A stretch of 64,000 nucleotides of DNA from Clostridiaceae bacterium (lineage in GTDB: Bacteria > Bacillota > Clostridia > Oscillospirales > Acutalibacteraceae). Below, piece by piece: positions 1-9,739 of this stretch. The translations under genes and the position numbers were made by a program. Below the pieces are notes generated by a model. That model saw nothing but the letters and a program-made list of their open reading frames with translations. It was not told where the DNA came from and searched no databases. Where the stretch lies: the NCBI GenBank assembly GCA_904501675.1, contig CAJGCL010000001.1, positions 1-64,000 on the forward strand, read 5' to 3'. Numbering within the stretch: position 1 is the stretch's first letter; every line of letters starts with the position of its first letter.

Positions 1-575
1 CCGTCTTTTGTTGCTCTCGCAAGCTCTCTATCAAGGAAATCAATCTGGTCCTTTGTTATGTATGCTTTTTCAAGAACACGCTTTTCTGTACCTATTACAA
101 TGAAAGTGTAACCATTAACATCATAGGAATAATAGCTTTTTTCGTTTGTATTTATACCAAGATACTCGTTAACCTTATCCATTATAATCTTCTGATTCCT
201 TGGAAAAAGGAAGCGGACATCGTGGTTACCCATTGTAACGAAAAGCTTAAATATATTTTTATACTTATCAAAAACATTGAAAAATCTGTTGTATTCTGTA
301 ACCTTACCGTAATCTGTAAGGTCTCCTGCGATTAATACTGCATCAAAATTGCCTTTAGCATTTGAAATATCCTGAAAAAAGTTATCAAGATTTATTGTTG
401 CACTTTCATTGTCTATAAGGTGTGTATCAGCAATATTTGCAAAGGTTAACCTTACATTTTCACTATCAATAAACTCAATTGGGTCTTCCTTGGAAAGTTC
501 AAACGGCTGGTCATAGTCTGACGCCATAGCTTTAAACTGATTTCTGTATTTATCAATAAATGTTTTAAGAGACAT
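1..575 (-). CDS. Metallophosphoesterase (calcineurin-like), 3' part cut by window edge
   Basis: About 191 residues are visible and the C-terminus runs off the window. The protein carries the calcineurin-like metal-binding signature in order: ADTHL around residue 50, AGDLTDYG around 85-92, and TMGNHD around 117-122. These supply the Asp, His and Asn ligands of a di-metal phosphoesterase centre. The substrate cannot be told. No signal peptide is seen, so it is probably cytoplasmic. ATG at 575 is preceded by AAAAGGTGA at good spacing. The gene has its own consensus promoter, so it need not be co-transcribed with the gene upstream. It is unrelated in sequence to the second phosphoesterase at 26653-27354. 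Confidence 0.85.
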   Translation of the reverse strand, partial: MSLKTFIDKYRNQFKAMASDYDQPFELSKEDPIEFIDSENVRLTFANIADTHLIDNESATINLDNFFQDISNAKGNFDAVLIAGDLTDYGKVTEYNRFFNVFDKYKNIFKLFVTMGNHDVRFLFPRNQKIIMDKVNEYLGINTNEKSYYSYDVNGYTFIVIGTEKRVLEKAYITKDQIDFLDRELARATKD

Positions 576-602
576 ATTTTCACCTTTTCAATGTTTTTTA
601 TA

Positions 603-631
603 ATTATAGTAGTAACGTTTAATATTGTCAA
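603..631 (-). promoter_or_regulatory. Sigma-A promoter for the phosphoesterase
   Basis: Read on the minus strand: TTGACA (626-631), 17-base spacer, TATAAT (603-608), both hexamers perfect. The -35 box overlaps the TGA stop codon of the GTPase-NYN gene (628-630). The leader to the ATG at 575 is about 20 bases. Confidence 0.85.
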
Positions 632-3222
632 TTTTCCTGTGTGCTTTTTATCAGTTCAATAAGCTCCCCTACCTTCTGTGGTCGGGGTTTATTTATTTTA
701 TAAAGAAGCTCATCTATACGCTCGTCAATCTTCTTAACTTCTTTTTCAAACTCTTTGGCAGAAACGCGGAGAACTCCGTACCTTACTGCAGAAAGCTGAA
801 TAAGATTATCTGATGTTACAACGCGTACATTTTCATTCTTACCAATATCACTGATAATTTTTTCGATATAGTTATCCCCAAGCTCACGCTCTTTGGTATA
901 TACAATACGGATATTGTTATAGTTAAAGCGTTCACCTGTATTACCCTTCACCTTATATGCATCAAAAACAAGAACAGTTTCTGTTTTAGTAAACGCACTG
1001 TAGTTACATAAAATATCAGCGAGTTTATCTCTTGCTGCCTCTAAATTATCGGTAGCAATTTTCTTTAGGTCGTCCCACGCGAAAATCACATTATAGCCAT
1101 CAACTATAACATATTTCTTTCTGACAACCGGATTATATTCCGAGCTTACCGGTTTTGCAGGAGTTTTATTGTGGCTTACTCTGTAGTACGGATGCTTGTC
1201 CTTGCCGAATTCTCTTTCCATTATAGCTTCAAGTTCTTTATCGTCAATATGGAAATTACGGCTGTTATATGTAACCTCATACGGATTCTTTTCTTGCTGA
1301 AGACAGGAATCAATATGCATATAATTCTTAACTTCATCCCACTTTACATTAAAGCCTGCGCCGTGGGCACAGAAAACAGAATCGGGAGTATTCTCCAAAT
1401 CACTTTCTGGAGAATATTTAAAGCTTTCTATAACCTCGTCAGCATTATGGCACAAATCATAACCACAAACATCGCAAGAAAAACGACCTCTGCCACCTGT
1501 ATATGACGCCACAACAGATGCGTAACCATTCATACATATAACAGGAGCTTTACCGGTAACGACAGAAACACCACCTAAATCTTCAGGACCTTCTATTGTG
1601 CCGTTCATCATACGGATATCGTTGATTGCTCTGCCTATATTTTCTGTTGGCACCTCAAGCCTGAAGGAATAGTATGGCTCAAGGAGTTGGGACTCTGCCT
1701 GCATCAATCCCTGACGAATTGCTCGATATGTAGACTGCCTGAAATCGCCACCCTCTGTATGCTTCAGATGGGCTCTACCGGCAGCAAGAGTAATTTTAAT
1801 ATCTGTTATAGGTGAGCCTGTTAAAACGCCTAAATGCTCTTTCTCCGCCAAATGAGTGCGAATTAAATTCTGCCAGTTGCGGTCAAGCACATCTTCACCA
1901 CATTTTGATGTTATGACAATTCCTTTACCTCTTTCGACGGGTTCAAGAATCAAATGAACTTCGGCATAATGGCGTAAAGGCTCATAGTGGCCAACACCTT
2001 CAACCTTGTTGTTAATCGTTTCCTTATAAAGAACTTTACCTGAATCAATTTCCACATCTAAATCAAAACGTTCTTTTATAAGGCTTTTTAAAATTTCTGT
2101 TTGCACCTCACCCATGAGAGCAACATTTATTTCTTGAAGAAAGCTATTCCAACTTACCTTTAACTGAGGGTCTTCATCTTCAAGTTGCCTGAGTTTCGGT
2201 AAAAAGGTCTGGGCGTCAACACTTTTAGGAAGCACAACTCTGTAATTCATAACAGGCTCAAGAAAAACGCTTTTTGTTTCCTTTTCAAAGCCTAAACCAT
2301 CACCGCATTTAATGTTTGTAAGGCCTGTTACAACGCATACACCGCCAGCCTGCATTTCATCAACAGCATTATATTTAATGCCAGAATAAACTCTTATATT
2401 ATTTATCTTTTCGCCTTTGCCGTTATATTCAACAACATCTTTAACCTTAAGAATGCCACCTGTAACTTTAATATGCGCCAACTTTTCACCTTTTGAATCG
2501 TGAGAAATTTTAAAAACCTTAGCACCAAATTCAGAAGGATATTTTTTAACTTTTATGTATTTAGAAAGAGCATCTAAAAACTCGTCGATACCCTCAGATT
2601 TTAAGCCTGAGCCAAAAAAGCATGGACAAAGCTTACCCTGTAAAATCAAGCTTGAAATATCTTCATCATCAATTAGGTTAGTATCAAGATATTTCTCAAG
2701 AAGCGTTTCATCGTTAACTGCAATATTTTCGTTTCTTTCGTCAATATTTGCTGTTGAAAAATTAACACAACTTTCTCCGCAAAGCTGGCGCATATCATCC
2801 ATTATATTTTCTGCGCTCAATCTTGCAAAATCCATTTTTGTTACAAAAACAAACGTTGGAATGTTATATGCTTTTAAAAGTCGCCACAAGGTTCTTGTAT
2901 GAGCCTGTACACCATCTGTACCACTTATTACAAGAACAGCATAATCAAGAACTTTCAAAACACGCTCTGCTTCTGCAGAAAAATCCACGTGACCAGGAGT
3001 ATCAAGAAGCGCTATCTCCAAATCACCAAGAGAAAAATGAGATTCTCCCGCAAAGATAGTTATTCCTCGTTCTTTTTCAAGGGCATGAGTATCCATAGCC
3101 GTATCACCATTATCAACACGACCCTGTTTTCTTATTGCGCCTGCTTTATAGAGGAGCGCTTCTGCCAATGTGGTTTTACCTGCATCCACATGGGCTAATA
3201 TACCAATAACACTCTTACCCAT
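628..3222 (-). CDS. TetM-like ribosomal GTPase fused to a C-terminal YacP/Rae1-type NYN domain
   Basis: 864 residues. Residues 1 to about 650 are an EF-G-like GTPase of the TetM/TetW/TetO family: P-loop AHVDAGKT (10-17), switch Thr in RGITI (T55), DTPG (74-77), TKMD (128-131, in place of NKxD), then the EF-G-like domains including LLEPYYSF. TetM itself is about 640 residues. The extra C-terminal part carries an NYN nuclease-type domain from about residue 702, with VDGYN (D708), VFDAY (D754), D783 and TSDN (D805) giving the acidic pocket typical of YacP. A Lys/Glu-rich helix ends the protein. Database annotation is often simply tetracycline resistance, but the chromosomal housekeeping setting and the NYN domain argue for a cellular role. 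Free-standing YacP (Rae1) of Bacillus is a ribosome-associated endoribonuclease acting in the A site, which is where TetM-type GTPases bind. A joint function is inference. An AGGA site precedes ATG 3222. Confidence 0.8.
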   Translation of the reverse strand: MGKSVIGILAHVDAGKTTLAEALLYKAGAIRKQGRVDNGDTAMDTHALEKERGITIFAGESHFSLGDLEIALLDTPGHVDFSAEAERVLKVLDYAVLVISGTDGVQAHTRTLWRLLKAYNIPTFVFVTKMDFARLSAENIMDDMRQLCGESCVNFSTANIDERNENIAVNDETLLEKYLDTNLIDDEDISSLILQGKLCPCFFGSGLKSEGIDEFLDALSKYIKVKKYPSEFGAKVFKISHDSKGEKLAHIKVTGGILKVKDVVEYNGKGEKINNIRVYSGIKYNAVDEMQAGGVCVVTGLTNIKCGDGLGFEKETKSVFLEPVMNYRVVLPKSVDAQTFLPKLRQLEDEDPQLKVSWNSFLQEINVALMGEVQTEILKSLIKERFDLDVEIDSGKVLYKETINNKVEGVGHYEPLRHYAEVHLILEPVERGKGIVITSKCGEDVLDRNWQNLIRTHLAEKEHLGVLTGSPITDIKITLAAGRAHLKHTEGGDFRQSTYRAIRQGLMQAESQLLEPYYSFRLEVPTENIGRAINDIRMMNGTIEGPEDLGGVSVVTGKAPVICMNGYASVVASYTGGRGRFSCDVCGYDLCHNADEVIESFKYSPESDLENTPDSVFCAHGAGFNVKWDEVKNYMHIDSCLQQEKNPYEVTYNSRNFHIDDKELEAIMEREFGKDKHPYYRVSHNKTPAKPVSSEYNPVVRKKYVIVDGYNVIFAWDDLKKIATDNLEAARDKLADILCNYSAFTKTETVLVFDAYKVKGNTGERFNYNNIRIVYTKERELGDNYIEKIISDIGKNENVRVVTSDNLIQLSAVRYGVLRVSAKEFEKEVKKIDERIDELLYKINKPRPQKVGELIELIKSTQEN

Positions 3223-3238
3223 ACAATTATCCTAAAAT

Positions 3239-3261
3239 GCCGACAGAATGTATCTGCCGGC
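3239..3261 (-). terminator. Weak hairpin terminator between clpE-like gene and GTPase-NYN gene
   Basis: On the minus strand GCCGGCAG and CTGTCGGC form an 8-bp stem (one G-U pair) with a 7-base loop, followed by only ATTTT. It may attenuate rather than end transcription, because the ribosome binding site of the next gene starts immediately after it. Confidence 0.45.
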
Positions 3262-3268
3262 AAATTTT

Positions 3269-5581
3269 TTATGATTTGAAATCTACTTTGATTTCTCCAT
3301 TTTTAGCAGAAACAACGATTTCTTTTACAAGCTGTTCTGCGTTATTAATAAGAATATTTGCAACCTGATCCTCGACAGTCTTTCTTATGGTGCGTCTTAT
3401 ATCACGTGCACCTCTGCCACCATCTTCAGACATTTCTGCAATTATTTCATAAACGCCTTTACCGATTGTAAGCTTAATACCCTTATCGTTTAAAGGTCCT
3501 CTAAATTCTTCGATAAGAATTTCTGTAATCTTTATAAGTTCTTCTTTGCCAAGCGTATTGAAAACAACAATTTCGTCTACTCTGCCAAGGAATTCAGGTC
3601 TTAAGAACTCTTTAAGAGCCTTCATAACCTTATCTTTAGAAGCCTGATTCTTATCTCTGTTAAAGCCTAAAGCATTCTCAGTTATATGACTACCTGCATT
3701 AGATGTCATAATAATAACAGTATTTTCAAAGCTTACAGTTCTACCCTGAGCGTCGTTTGTTTTACCTTCGTCAAGAATCTGAAGAAGGATGTTAAGAACA
3801 TCAGGATGAGCTTTTTCGATTTCATCAAAAAGAACTACTGAATAAGGCTTTCTTCTTACCTTTTCTGTAAGCTGACCTGCTTCATCATAGCCAACATAAC
3901 CTGGAGGTGAACCAATAAGCCTTGAAACGCTATGCTTTTCCATAAACTCTGACATATCAAGCCTTATAAGAGTTTCAGGAGTCTCAAAAAGTTCATTTGC
4001 AAGTTGTTTAACAAGCTCTGTTTTACCAACGCCTGTTGGACCTACAAAGATAAATGACGCAGGCTTTCTTACTGCTGAAATCTGTACTCTTGAACGTCTT
4101 ATAGCAGCAGAAAGCACTTCTACTGCTTCATCCTGACCAATAATACGTGATTTAAGCTTAGCTTCAAGGTTGCAAAGCTTTTTCATATCATTTTCAATGA
4201 TTTTGGATGTTGGTATACCTGTCCAAAGGTTAATAACCTTAGCAACATCTTCTTCCGTAACATCGTTATCATCTGCTTTAATTTTAAGCTCGGCCGCCTG
4301 TTTTTCGAGAGCAATTTTTTCTGCCTTAAGCATTGAAATCGCTTCATAATCAGGACCTTGCTCATCTGTAACATCAAGAAGCTCTTCCTGACGCTCATTA
4401 AGCTCAATTATTTTTGCAGAAAGTTTTTCATAATCGCTTATTGCAACATTCCTGAGGTTTGCGCATGTACATGCCTCATCAAGAAGGTCAATTGCTTTAT
4501 CAGGAAGGAAACGGTCATTTATATATCTTTCTGAAAGAAGAACAGCTCTGTAAACAAGAGCATCAGAGATTTTTACCTTGTGGAAATCCTCGTAATATTC
4601 CTTAATGCCTATAAGCATTTTATAGCAATCAGCAACAGATGGCTCTTCAACCTTAACAGGCTGGAATCGTCTTTCAAGAGCAGCATCCTTTTCTATATGC
4701 TTTCTATATTCATTAAAGGTAGTAGCACCAATAACCTGAATCTGACCACGTGAAAGAGCAGGCTTTAAAATATTAGCCGCATTCATTGAGCCTTCCGCAT
4801 CACCTGTACCAACAAGGTTATGAACCTCGTCAATGAAAAGAATAATATTACCCTCTTCTTTAACTTCGTCAACAAGACCTTTGATTCTGCTTTCAAACTG
4901 ACCGCGGAACTGTGTACCTGCAACAAGAGAGGTTAAGTCAAGAAGATGAATTTCTTTATCTGCAATCCTTGCAGGAACCTCGCCTGCTGCGATTTTAAGA
5001 GCAAGACCTTCTGCTATAGCGGTTTTACCTACACCGGGCTCACCGATAAGGCAAGGATTGTTCTTTGTTCTTCGGCAAAGAATCTGTGTTACGCGATAAA
5101 TCTCTGTTTCTCTGCCGATTATTCTGTCAATTTTACCTTCGCGGGCTTTGGCAGTTAAATCAGTACAATATGAACCTAAGAATTTACGTTTTGTTTTATG
5201 CTTATTCTTCTTTTTCTTTTTTGACTTATCATCCGTTTCATCTTCCTGAGGTTCTGAAACCTCGGCAGATTCACCACCACCCACTTGGGGTCCGTTAGCA
5301 TCATTGTTAAAGAAGTTCTGCATAAATGGCATCGTACCTGCGCCACCAAGCTGGAAACCATCCATATTATCCATTAAATCACTGAACTGTTCACTCACTG
5401 CATCGAGGTCATCCTCAGTGATACCCATATTCTGCATCATCTGCTTTATTGGGCCTATATTCAATTCACTTGCACACTTAATGCAAAAGCCTTCCTGTGT
5501 TGTTTTCTCACCATCAACACGTGATACAAATATAACCGCAGGACGTTGCTTACATTTACTGCAAATCATTTTATTGTTCAT
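3269..5581 (-). CDS. ClpE/ClpC-type AAA+ unfoldase with N-terminal zinc finger
   Basis: 770 residues. An N-terminal four-cysteine zinc finger (C7, C10, C33, C36) replaces the double Clp-N domain of ClpC, as in ClpE. A Lys-rich linker (about 120-135) leads to AAA-1 with Walker A GEPGVGKT (180-187) and Walker B FIDEVH (about 249-254). A coiled middle region (about 385-435) follows, then AAA-2 with Walker A GPTGVGKT (514-521) and [12 protein letters not shown]. The loop residues LGF at 638-640 sit where Clp ATPases dock on ClpP, so this is probably an unfoldase feeding ClpP and not a pure disaggregase. ATG 5581 follows GGGAG. No ctsR, mcsA or mcsB lies beside it and no CtsR operator was recognised, so its regulation is unclear. 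clpE is a likely symbol but is left unassigned because the family intergrades. Confidence 0.88.
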   Translation of the reverse strand: MNNKMICSKCKQRPAVIFVSRVDGEKTTQEGFCIKCASELNIGPIKQMMQNMGITEDDLDAVSEQFSDLMDNMDGFQLGGAGTMPFMQNFFNNDANGPQVGGGESAEVSEPQEDETDDKSKKKKKNKHKTKRKFLGSYCTDLTAKAREGKIDRIIGRETEIYRVTQILCRRTKNNPCLIGEPGVGKTAIAEGLALKIAAGEVPARIADKEIHLLDLTSLVAGTQFRGQFESRIKGLVDEVKEEGNIILFIDEVHNLVGTGDAEGSMNAANILKPALSRGQIQVIGATTFNEYRKHIEKDAALERRFQPVKVEEPSVADCYKMLIGIKEYYEDFHKVKISDALVYRAVLLSERYINDRFLPDKAIDLLDEACTCANLRNVAISDYEKLSAKIIELNERQEELLDVTDEQGPDYEAISMLKAEKIALEKQAAELKIKADDNDVTEEDVAKVINLWTGIPTSKIIENDMKKLCNLEAKLKSRIIGQDEAVEVLSAAIRRSRVQISAVRKPASFIFVGPTGVGKTELVKQLANELFETPETLIRLDMSEFMEKHSVSRLIGSPPGYVGYDEAGQLTEKVRRKPYSVVLFDEIEKAHPDVLNILLQILDEGKTNDAQGRTVSFENTVIIMTSNAGSHITENALGFNRDKNQASKDKVMKALKEFLRPEFLGRVDEIVVFNTLGKEELIKITEILIEEFRGPLNDKGIKLTIGKGVYEIIAEMSEDGGRGARDIRRTIRKTVEDQVANILINNAEQLVKEIVVSAKNGEIKVDFKS

Positions 5582-5604
5582 TTAATTCTCCCGGATTTTG
5601 TGTT

Positions 5605-6225
5605 TTATTTATTTGACTTTTTCTCTTTTAATTCTTTAAACTGACGGAATGTGTCAGGGAAATAGCTGAAGAACGCAACAATTGTAAGTATTGCCGAAAT
5701 CACTACAAGTATCATCATAAGCATTTCAGGAATCTGGAATAAGTTCTTTAATAAACCTACTTCAGGACCAAAGGCAACAACAAGAAGCATTATTGCATAA
5801 AAAGCAAAAGTTGAAACCTTACCGAATATCTCCGCAGCACTTGGACGAAGACCAATAATTATCATAAAGCCACCGAAAAGCACCATTATAGCCTCCTTGA
5901 TTATAAACACAAGGAAAACCCAACTGAATGCTTTAAGCATCTCATTATTTGCTCCATTAAATGAAATGAAAAGAAGAACTGCAAGTGTAATCTGAGTAAG
6001 TTTATCTGCAACAGGGTCAAGAACTTTACCTAAATCGCTTACCTGATTGAATTTGCGGGCAATTTTGCCATCAAGAAAATCAGAAACACCCGAAAGGAAA
6101 AGAACTATAATAGCCCAGAGAGCATCCCCTTTAATAAAGAAATATGCAAAAAACGGAACTGCGACTATTCTTAACAAACTAAGAAGATTAGGTATTGTCC
6201 AACAACCTTTAAATAAATCTTTCAT
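5605..6225 (-). CDS. pgsA: CDP-diacylglycerol-glycerol-3-phosphate 3-phosphatidyltransferase
   Basis: Makes phosphatidylglycerophosphate from CDP-diacylglycerol and glycerol-3-phosphate, the committed step to phosphatidylglycerol and cardiolipin in the membrane. The CDP-alcohol phosphotransferase signature is complete: SDFLDGKIAR, then eight residues to G, D and D in SDLGKVLDPVADK. Several membrane helices follow, for example around the VLLFISF and IMLLVVAFG segments. About 206 residues is normal for PgsA. I chose ATG 6225, which has AAGGTG six bases upstream; an in-frame GTG at 6234 is possible but has poorer spacing. It lies just downstream of cvpA. Confidence 0.92.
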   Translation of the reverse strand: MKDLFKGCWTIPNLLSLLRIVAVPFFAYFFIKGDALWAIIVLFLSGVSDFLDGKIARKFNQVSDLGKVLDPVADKLTQITLAVLLFISFNGANNEMLKAFSWVFLVFIIKEAIMVLFGGFMIIIGLRPSAAEIFGKVSTFAFYAIMLLVVAFGPEVGLLKNLFQIPEMLMMILVVISAILTIVAFFSYFPDTFRQFKELKEKKSNK

Positions 6226-6235
6226 AAAAAACACC

Positions 6236-6943
6236 TTAACCTTTCAAAACATCAAAAATAGGGTTATATTGGTCCATAAACATATAAACCTTTGAACTGA
6301 GAACCATATCAAGAATTGGTCCCGGCTCTGAAGTTCTGGCAACTATGTATACGACTACACTACCTGCAAATACAATAACGAGAGCTTTAACAAGACCTAA
6401 AGCACCACCAAGCAAGGTATCAAGCTTGCCTACAAAAGGCAGCTTCTCAAGGTTATGTGAGAAGAATGATGACACAAATCTTACAAGAAGAGTTACAAGT
6501 ATAAACAAAATAATAAACACAACAATTTCTGTAAGTGTAATCATAATATCATACGCTAATGTATCGGCAATTGTTTCTATTAATGTATCGTTGTTTGCAT
6601 CAGACTGAGCAACTACTGACGAAATATTGTTAACATCAATTCCCATACTCTTAGCTAATTTAACTGCAGTTTCAGGAAGAGATGACACCATACCGGCAAC
6701 CTTCTCTTTAACGGAAAGCGATGATGACATTTCATCAAGAGCCTGTCTGAATTCTGTTTTAACAAGGTCTTTAATAAACATATCATAAAGACTGTTAGAA
6801 ACAGGTGCGCAAAGCTTGTATGAAGCAAATGCCGAAATCACCATTGAAAAAGAATCAAGGCAAGTTGCAACAAAACCTTTTTTAGCAGACATTACAATGA
6901 CAAGCACAACTATTGCAACAACTACGATATCAAAAATATTCAT
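6236..6943 (-). CDS. CvpA family membrane protein
   Basis: 235 residues with the CvpA layout: an N-terminal helix starting MNIFDIVVVAIVVLVIV, a second around FSMVISAFASYKL, a long soluble loop (about 55-125), and two further helices including IVVFIILFILVTLLVRF and ALVIVFAGSVVVYIV. In E. coli CvpA is needed for colicin V production. In Firmicutes the homologue is a conserved inner-membrane protein of unsettled role in envelope homeostasis. It ends 10 bases before the ATG of pgsA, so the two are probably translated from one message. Confidence 0.82.
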   Translation of the reverse strand: MNIFDIVVVAIVVLVIVMSAKKGFVATCLDSFSMVISAFASYKLCAPVSNSLYDMFIKDLVKTEFRQALDEMSSSLSVKEKVAGMVSSLPETAVKLAKSMGIDVNNISSVVAQSDANNDTLIETIADTLAYDIMITLTEIVVFIILFILVTLLVRFVSSFFSHNLEKLPFVGKLDTLLGGALGLVKALVIVFAGSVVVYIVARTSEPGPILDMVLSSKVYMFMDQYNPIFDVLKG

Positions 6944-6962
6944 AAAATGAACCTCCTAAAAC

Positions 6963-8174
6963 TTATGCACTCAACTCAACGGTAGTATCACCGTAAGAAA
7001 AGCATCGTGTTATTTTATCAAGAGACGCAATATACACGAAATCATCAGTAGGAAGAAGCGAAAACGCCTCACCCTTAAATGAAATATCTGCCACATTGGC
7101 GCCACTTAAATTATAAACCATTACTTTATTTTCACCTAAAGCGAAAATATATTTATCGGACATCCTTGTACTTTTAATTTCAAAATCTATAGATATTGTT
7201 TCTTTAATTTTACCCGACTTTGAAAACAGGTTTATTTCAAATACATTTTCACTACCATATTTTGCAAGAGTTACAATATACTTTCCGTTTTGAGAAAAAT
7301 CACAGGAATTAAACTCTGCAGAGTAATATGACGCAGCGGTTTTATACTCTTCCCCTTTTCTCTCTACAAGGAAAACACCTTTATCCGTAAGGAGAGTAAC
7401 AACATTGAATTTGGTAAACTGAATATCCAACGGTGTTACACCACTTATTTTTTGCGTGTTAAGTGGCTCTTTATAATCAAAGCCAAAATACTGAACTGTT
7501 GTGAAAAGCTCACCATTTTCTGCGCCTAAAACAGCAACACCCGCGTATCTTCCGTTTTTTGATAAAGTAATGGAAACTATATGCTCATGGGCACAATTCC
7601 ATTGGAAAACTTTTTTATTGTGTTTATCATAAACATTCAATGCACTTTCAGCACCACTACCTTTGACTGCTAAAGCGTAGTTCCCCTTTTCACCATATTC
7701 TGCAGAAATAATGGTGTTTTCAGCAGTTCCCTCGTAAACAAGTTCACTGCAATCTATAAGCATAAAACCTTTACCTGCTCTATCAAAAACTACAACCTTT
7801 TCACCATTGATAGATATACCCGGCTTTGCATATATATGAGGCTGATTCAGAAGCTGTTTACCATTCGGAGAATAAATAACAATATTCTCTGTAGTAAGAA
7901 TAACTATGTTATCGCCTGCAATATTGGTAACAAGAGATGAATCACTGCTTACTGCAAGAGGAAAACGTTCAGCACTACCGGAAACGGAAACCTTTGCCCG
8001 CAAAAAAAGTGCATCAAGAGGAATAATTCCAACAGAGGATAAAACAAATGTAAAAACAAACACAACAACGAGAACAATTGAAATAATCGCTTTTGCATGT
8101 TGCTTTTCTGATAAACGAGAAATTCGTTTTTCACCTTTATACCCTGTATTCAATTCAGTTAATTTAACTTTCAT
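6963..8174 (-). CDS. DUF5711-like membrane-anchored beta-propeller-type protein
   Basis: 403 residues from ATG 8174, which has AGGTG six bases upstream. A longer in-frame ORF to 8216 would run well into truA and lacks such a site. One transmembrane helix (about residues 30-52, SIVLVVVFVFTFVLSSVG) follows a basic cytoplasmic head. The outer part (about 80-400) is built of repeated short strands of the kind seen in WD40/YncE propellers, for example GKQLLNQP, NGRYAGVAVLG, NGKYIVTLAKYG and DKYIFALGENK. This matches my memory of the clostridial DUF5711 family, whose function is unknown. It overlaps truA by 11 bases and precedes cvpA. Confidence 0.65.
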   Translation of the reverse strand: MKVKLTELNTGYKGEKRISRLSEKQHAKAIISIVLVVVFVFTFVLSSVGIIPLDALFLRAKVSVSGSAERFPLAVSSDSSLVTNIAGDNIVILTTENIVIYSPNGKQLLNQPHIYAKPGISINGEKVVVFDRAGKGFMLIDCSELVYEGTAENTIISAEYGEKGNYALAVKGSGAESALNVYDKHNKKVFQWNCAHEHIVSITLSKNGRYAGVAVLGAENGELFTTVQYFGFDYKEPLNTQKISGVTPLDIQFTKFNVVTLLTDKGVFLVERKGEEYKTAASYYSAEFNSCDFSQNGKYIVTLAKYGSENVFEINLFSKSGKIKETISIDFEIKSTRMSDKYIFALGENKVMVYNLSGANVADISFKGEAFSLLPTDDFVYIASLDKITRCFSYGDTTVELSA

Positions 8175-8922
8175 TTTTTTCACCTGAAAAATAAACTTTA
8201 TTAAGATACAAGCCATCAGGCACAGCGGTTATGCCTGCATTTACTCTGTCTGCACTTTTAATGATATCAGGGATATCATCAGCTTTTATTTTACCCATGT
8301 TCACATACAAAAGGGTACCCGCCATTATACGAACCATATTATATAAGAAACCATTACCGCACACCTTGAATATCACAAGGTCTCCTTTGCGTTCAACAGA
8401 TGCATCATAAATTGTACGGACTTTGGAAACAACCTGAGCGCCTGCTGCACAAAAGGCTGAAAAATCATGTTCACCAATAAATGCTTTTGATGCTTTATTC
8501 ATAAGCTCAGCATCCATCGGATATTTATAATGATATGTTCTTTTATAGTTAAACGGAGATGGAATTTTTGTGTTTTCAAAAATATAGATATATTCTTTTT
8601 TTAAACTATCAAACCTTGCATTAAAGGACTCTGAAACTTCTTTACAAGAAATAACAGATATCTCTCCCGGAAGCTTTGCCGATGCTAAAGCAACAGGAAA
8701 GCTTTCGCAAGGTATTGTTGACTCTGTTTTAACATTGAAAAAATATTCGTTGGCGTGAACGCCTGCATCAGTACGACTGCAACCGATTATGGTTACATCC
8801 TCGCCTGTAAGGCGAAAAAAAGCAGATTTAAGTTCACCCTGAACTGTTATTGCATTTTCCTGAAACTGCCAACCATGAAATCTGGAGCCCTCAAAGGCTA
8901 TTTTAAATAATAAATTTCTCAT
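8164..8922 (-). CDS. truA: tRNA pseudouridine(38-40) synthase
   Basis: 252 residues. TruA isomerises uridines 38, 39 and 40 in the anticodon arm of many tRNAs. The catalytic Asp lies in SRTDAGVHA (about residue 53), preceded by FHGWQFQ near the N-terminus, and the C-terminal FLYNMVRIMAGTL segment is conserved. The ecfA1-ecfA2-ecfT-truA order is the same as in Bacillus subtilis, where rplM and rpsI follow; here those two are at 24.1-24.9 kb instead. The gene begins one base after ecfT ends, so the genes are likely coupled. Confidence 0.95.
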   Translation of the reverse strand: MRNLLFKIAFEGSRFHGWQFQENAITVQGELKSAFFRLTGEDVTIIGCSRTDAGVHANEYFFNVKTESTIPCESFPVALASAKLPGEISVISCKEVSESFNARFDSLKKEYIYIFENTKIPSPFNYKRTYHYKYPMDAELMNKASKAFIGEHDFSAFCAAGAQVVSKVRTIYDASVERKGDLVIFKVCGNGFLYNMVRIMAGTLLYVNMGKIKADDIPDIIKSADRVNAGITAVPDGLYLNKVYFSGEKNES

Positions 8923-8923
8923 T

Positions 8924-9739
8924 TTAAATAACCTTCACAAACAAAATGTTAAATACAACTACAAGAGCGCATACTAAAACAATAATTGCACCTGCAACGC
9001 CATCACGCCATGAAAACTTCATTTGACGAAGGCGTGTTCTACCCTCACCGCCGGTGTAACATCTGCAGGACATTGCATCCGCAAGCTCAATCGCACGCTT
9101 AAAAGCAGAAATAAACAACGGAATAAATATAGGGAAAAGCGCCTTTACTCTTTTTGCAAGATTACCGCTTTCAAAATCAGCACCTCTTGCTTTCTGGGCA
9201 GACATTATTCTGTCTATCTCGTCAATAAGAGTTGGAATAAATCGAAGAGCAATTGTCATCATCATTGCGAATGTATGCACTTCTATTTTAAACACCTTCA
9301 AAGGTGAAAGCAGTTTTTCAATTGCGTCGGTCAAATCCGTCGGAGATGTTGTATATGTGAGAAGAGAGCTTACAAGAAGAAGCACAAGTATTCTTATAGC
9401 AATAAATATTGCCATAAACACGCCCTTATCGGTTATTTCAATAAAACGCCAGCTAAAAAGTATTTCACCATCTTTTACATAGTACAACTGCAAGACAGTT
9501 GTAAGAAGTATAATTGGTAACAGAGGCTTGAAACTTTTTAACACAACTTTAGGCGAAATTCTTGAAAGAAGATAAGAAACAACACCAACAAATGTTATTA
9601 AACCTAAAGCCCAGAAATTCTTACACACGAACGTAAAAACAAGGAACAAAAGAGTAAGAATTATTTTTGTTCTTGCATCTAGTTTATGAATAAATGATTT
9701 ACCGGGAAAATATTGACCGATTGTAATATCTTTTATCAT
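8924..9739 (-). CDS. ecfT: Energy-coupling factor transporter transmembrane subunit EcfT
   Basis: 271 residues with five or more membrane helices, including TKIILTLLFLVFTFVCKNFWA and the C-terminal AGAIIVLVCALVVVF. The two cytoplasmic coupling motifs that contact the ATPases are visible as AQKARGAD and MSCRCYTGG. EcfT is the shared scaffold of group II ECF importers, docking exchangeable vitamin- or metal-binding S components. No S component is encoded nearby, consistent with a shared module. It overlaps ecfA2 by four bases (ATGA). Confidence 0.94.
   Translation of the reverse strand: MIKDITIGQYFPGKSFIHKLDARTKIILTLLFLVFTFVCKNFWALGLITFVGVVSYLLSRISPKVVLKSFKPLLPIILLTTVLQLYYVKDGEILFSWRFIEITDKGVFMAIFIAIRILVLLLVSSLLTYTTSPTDLTDAIEKLLSPLKVFKIEVHTFAMMMTIALRFIPTLIDEIDRIMSAQKARGADFESGNLAKRVKALFPIFIPLFISAFKRAIELADAMSCRCYTGGEGRTRLRQMKFSWRDGVAGAIIVLVCALVVVFNILFVKVI

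Noticed and set aside
628..3222. Acquired tetracycline-resistance gene
   Set aside because: No mobile-element genes, and its base composition and neighbours are those of the chromosome; the extra NYN domain is not in known tet genes.
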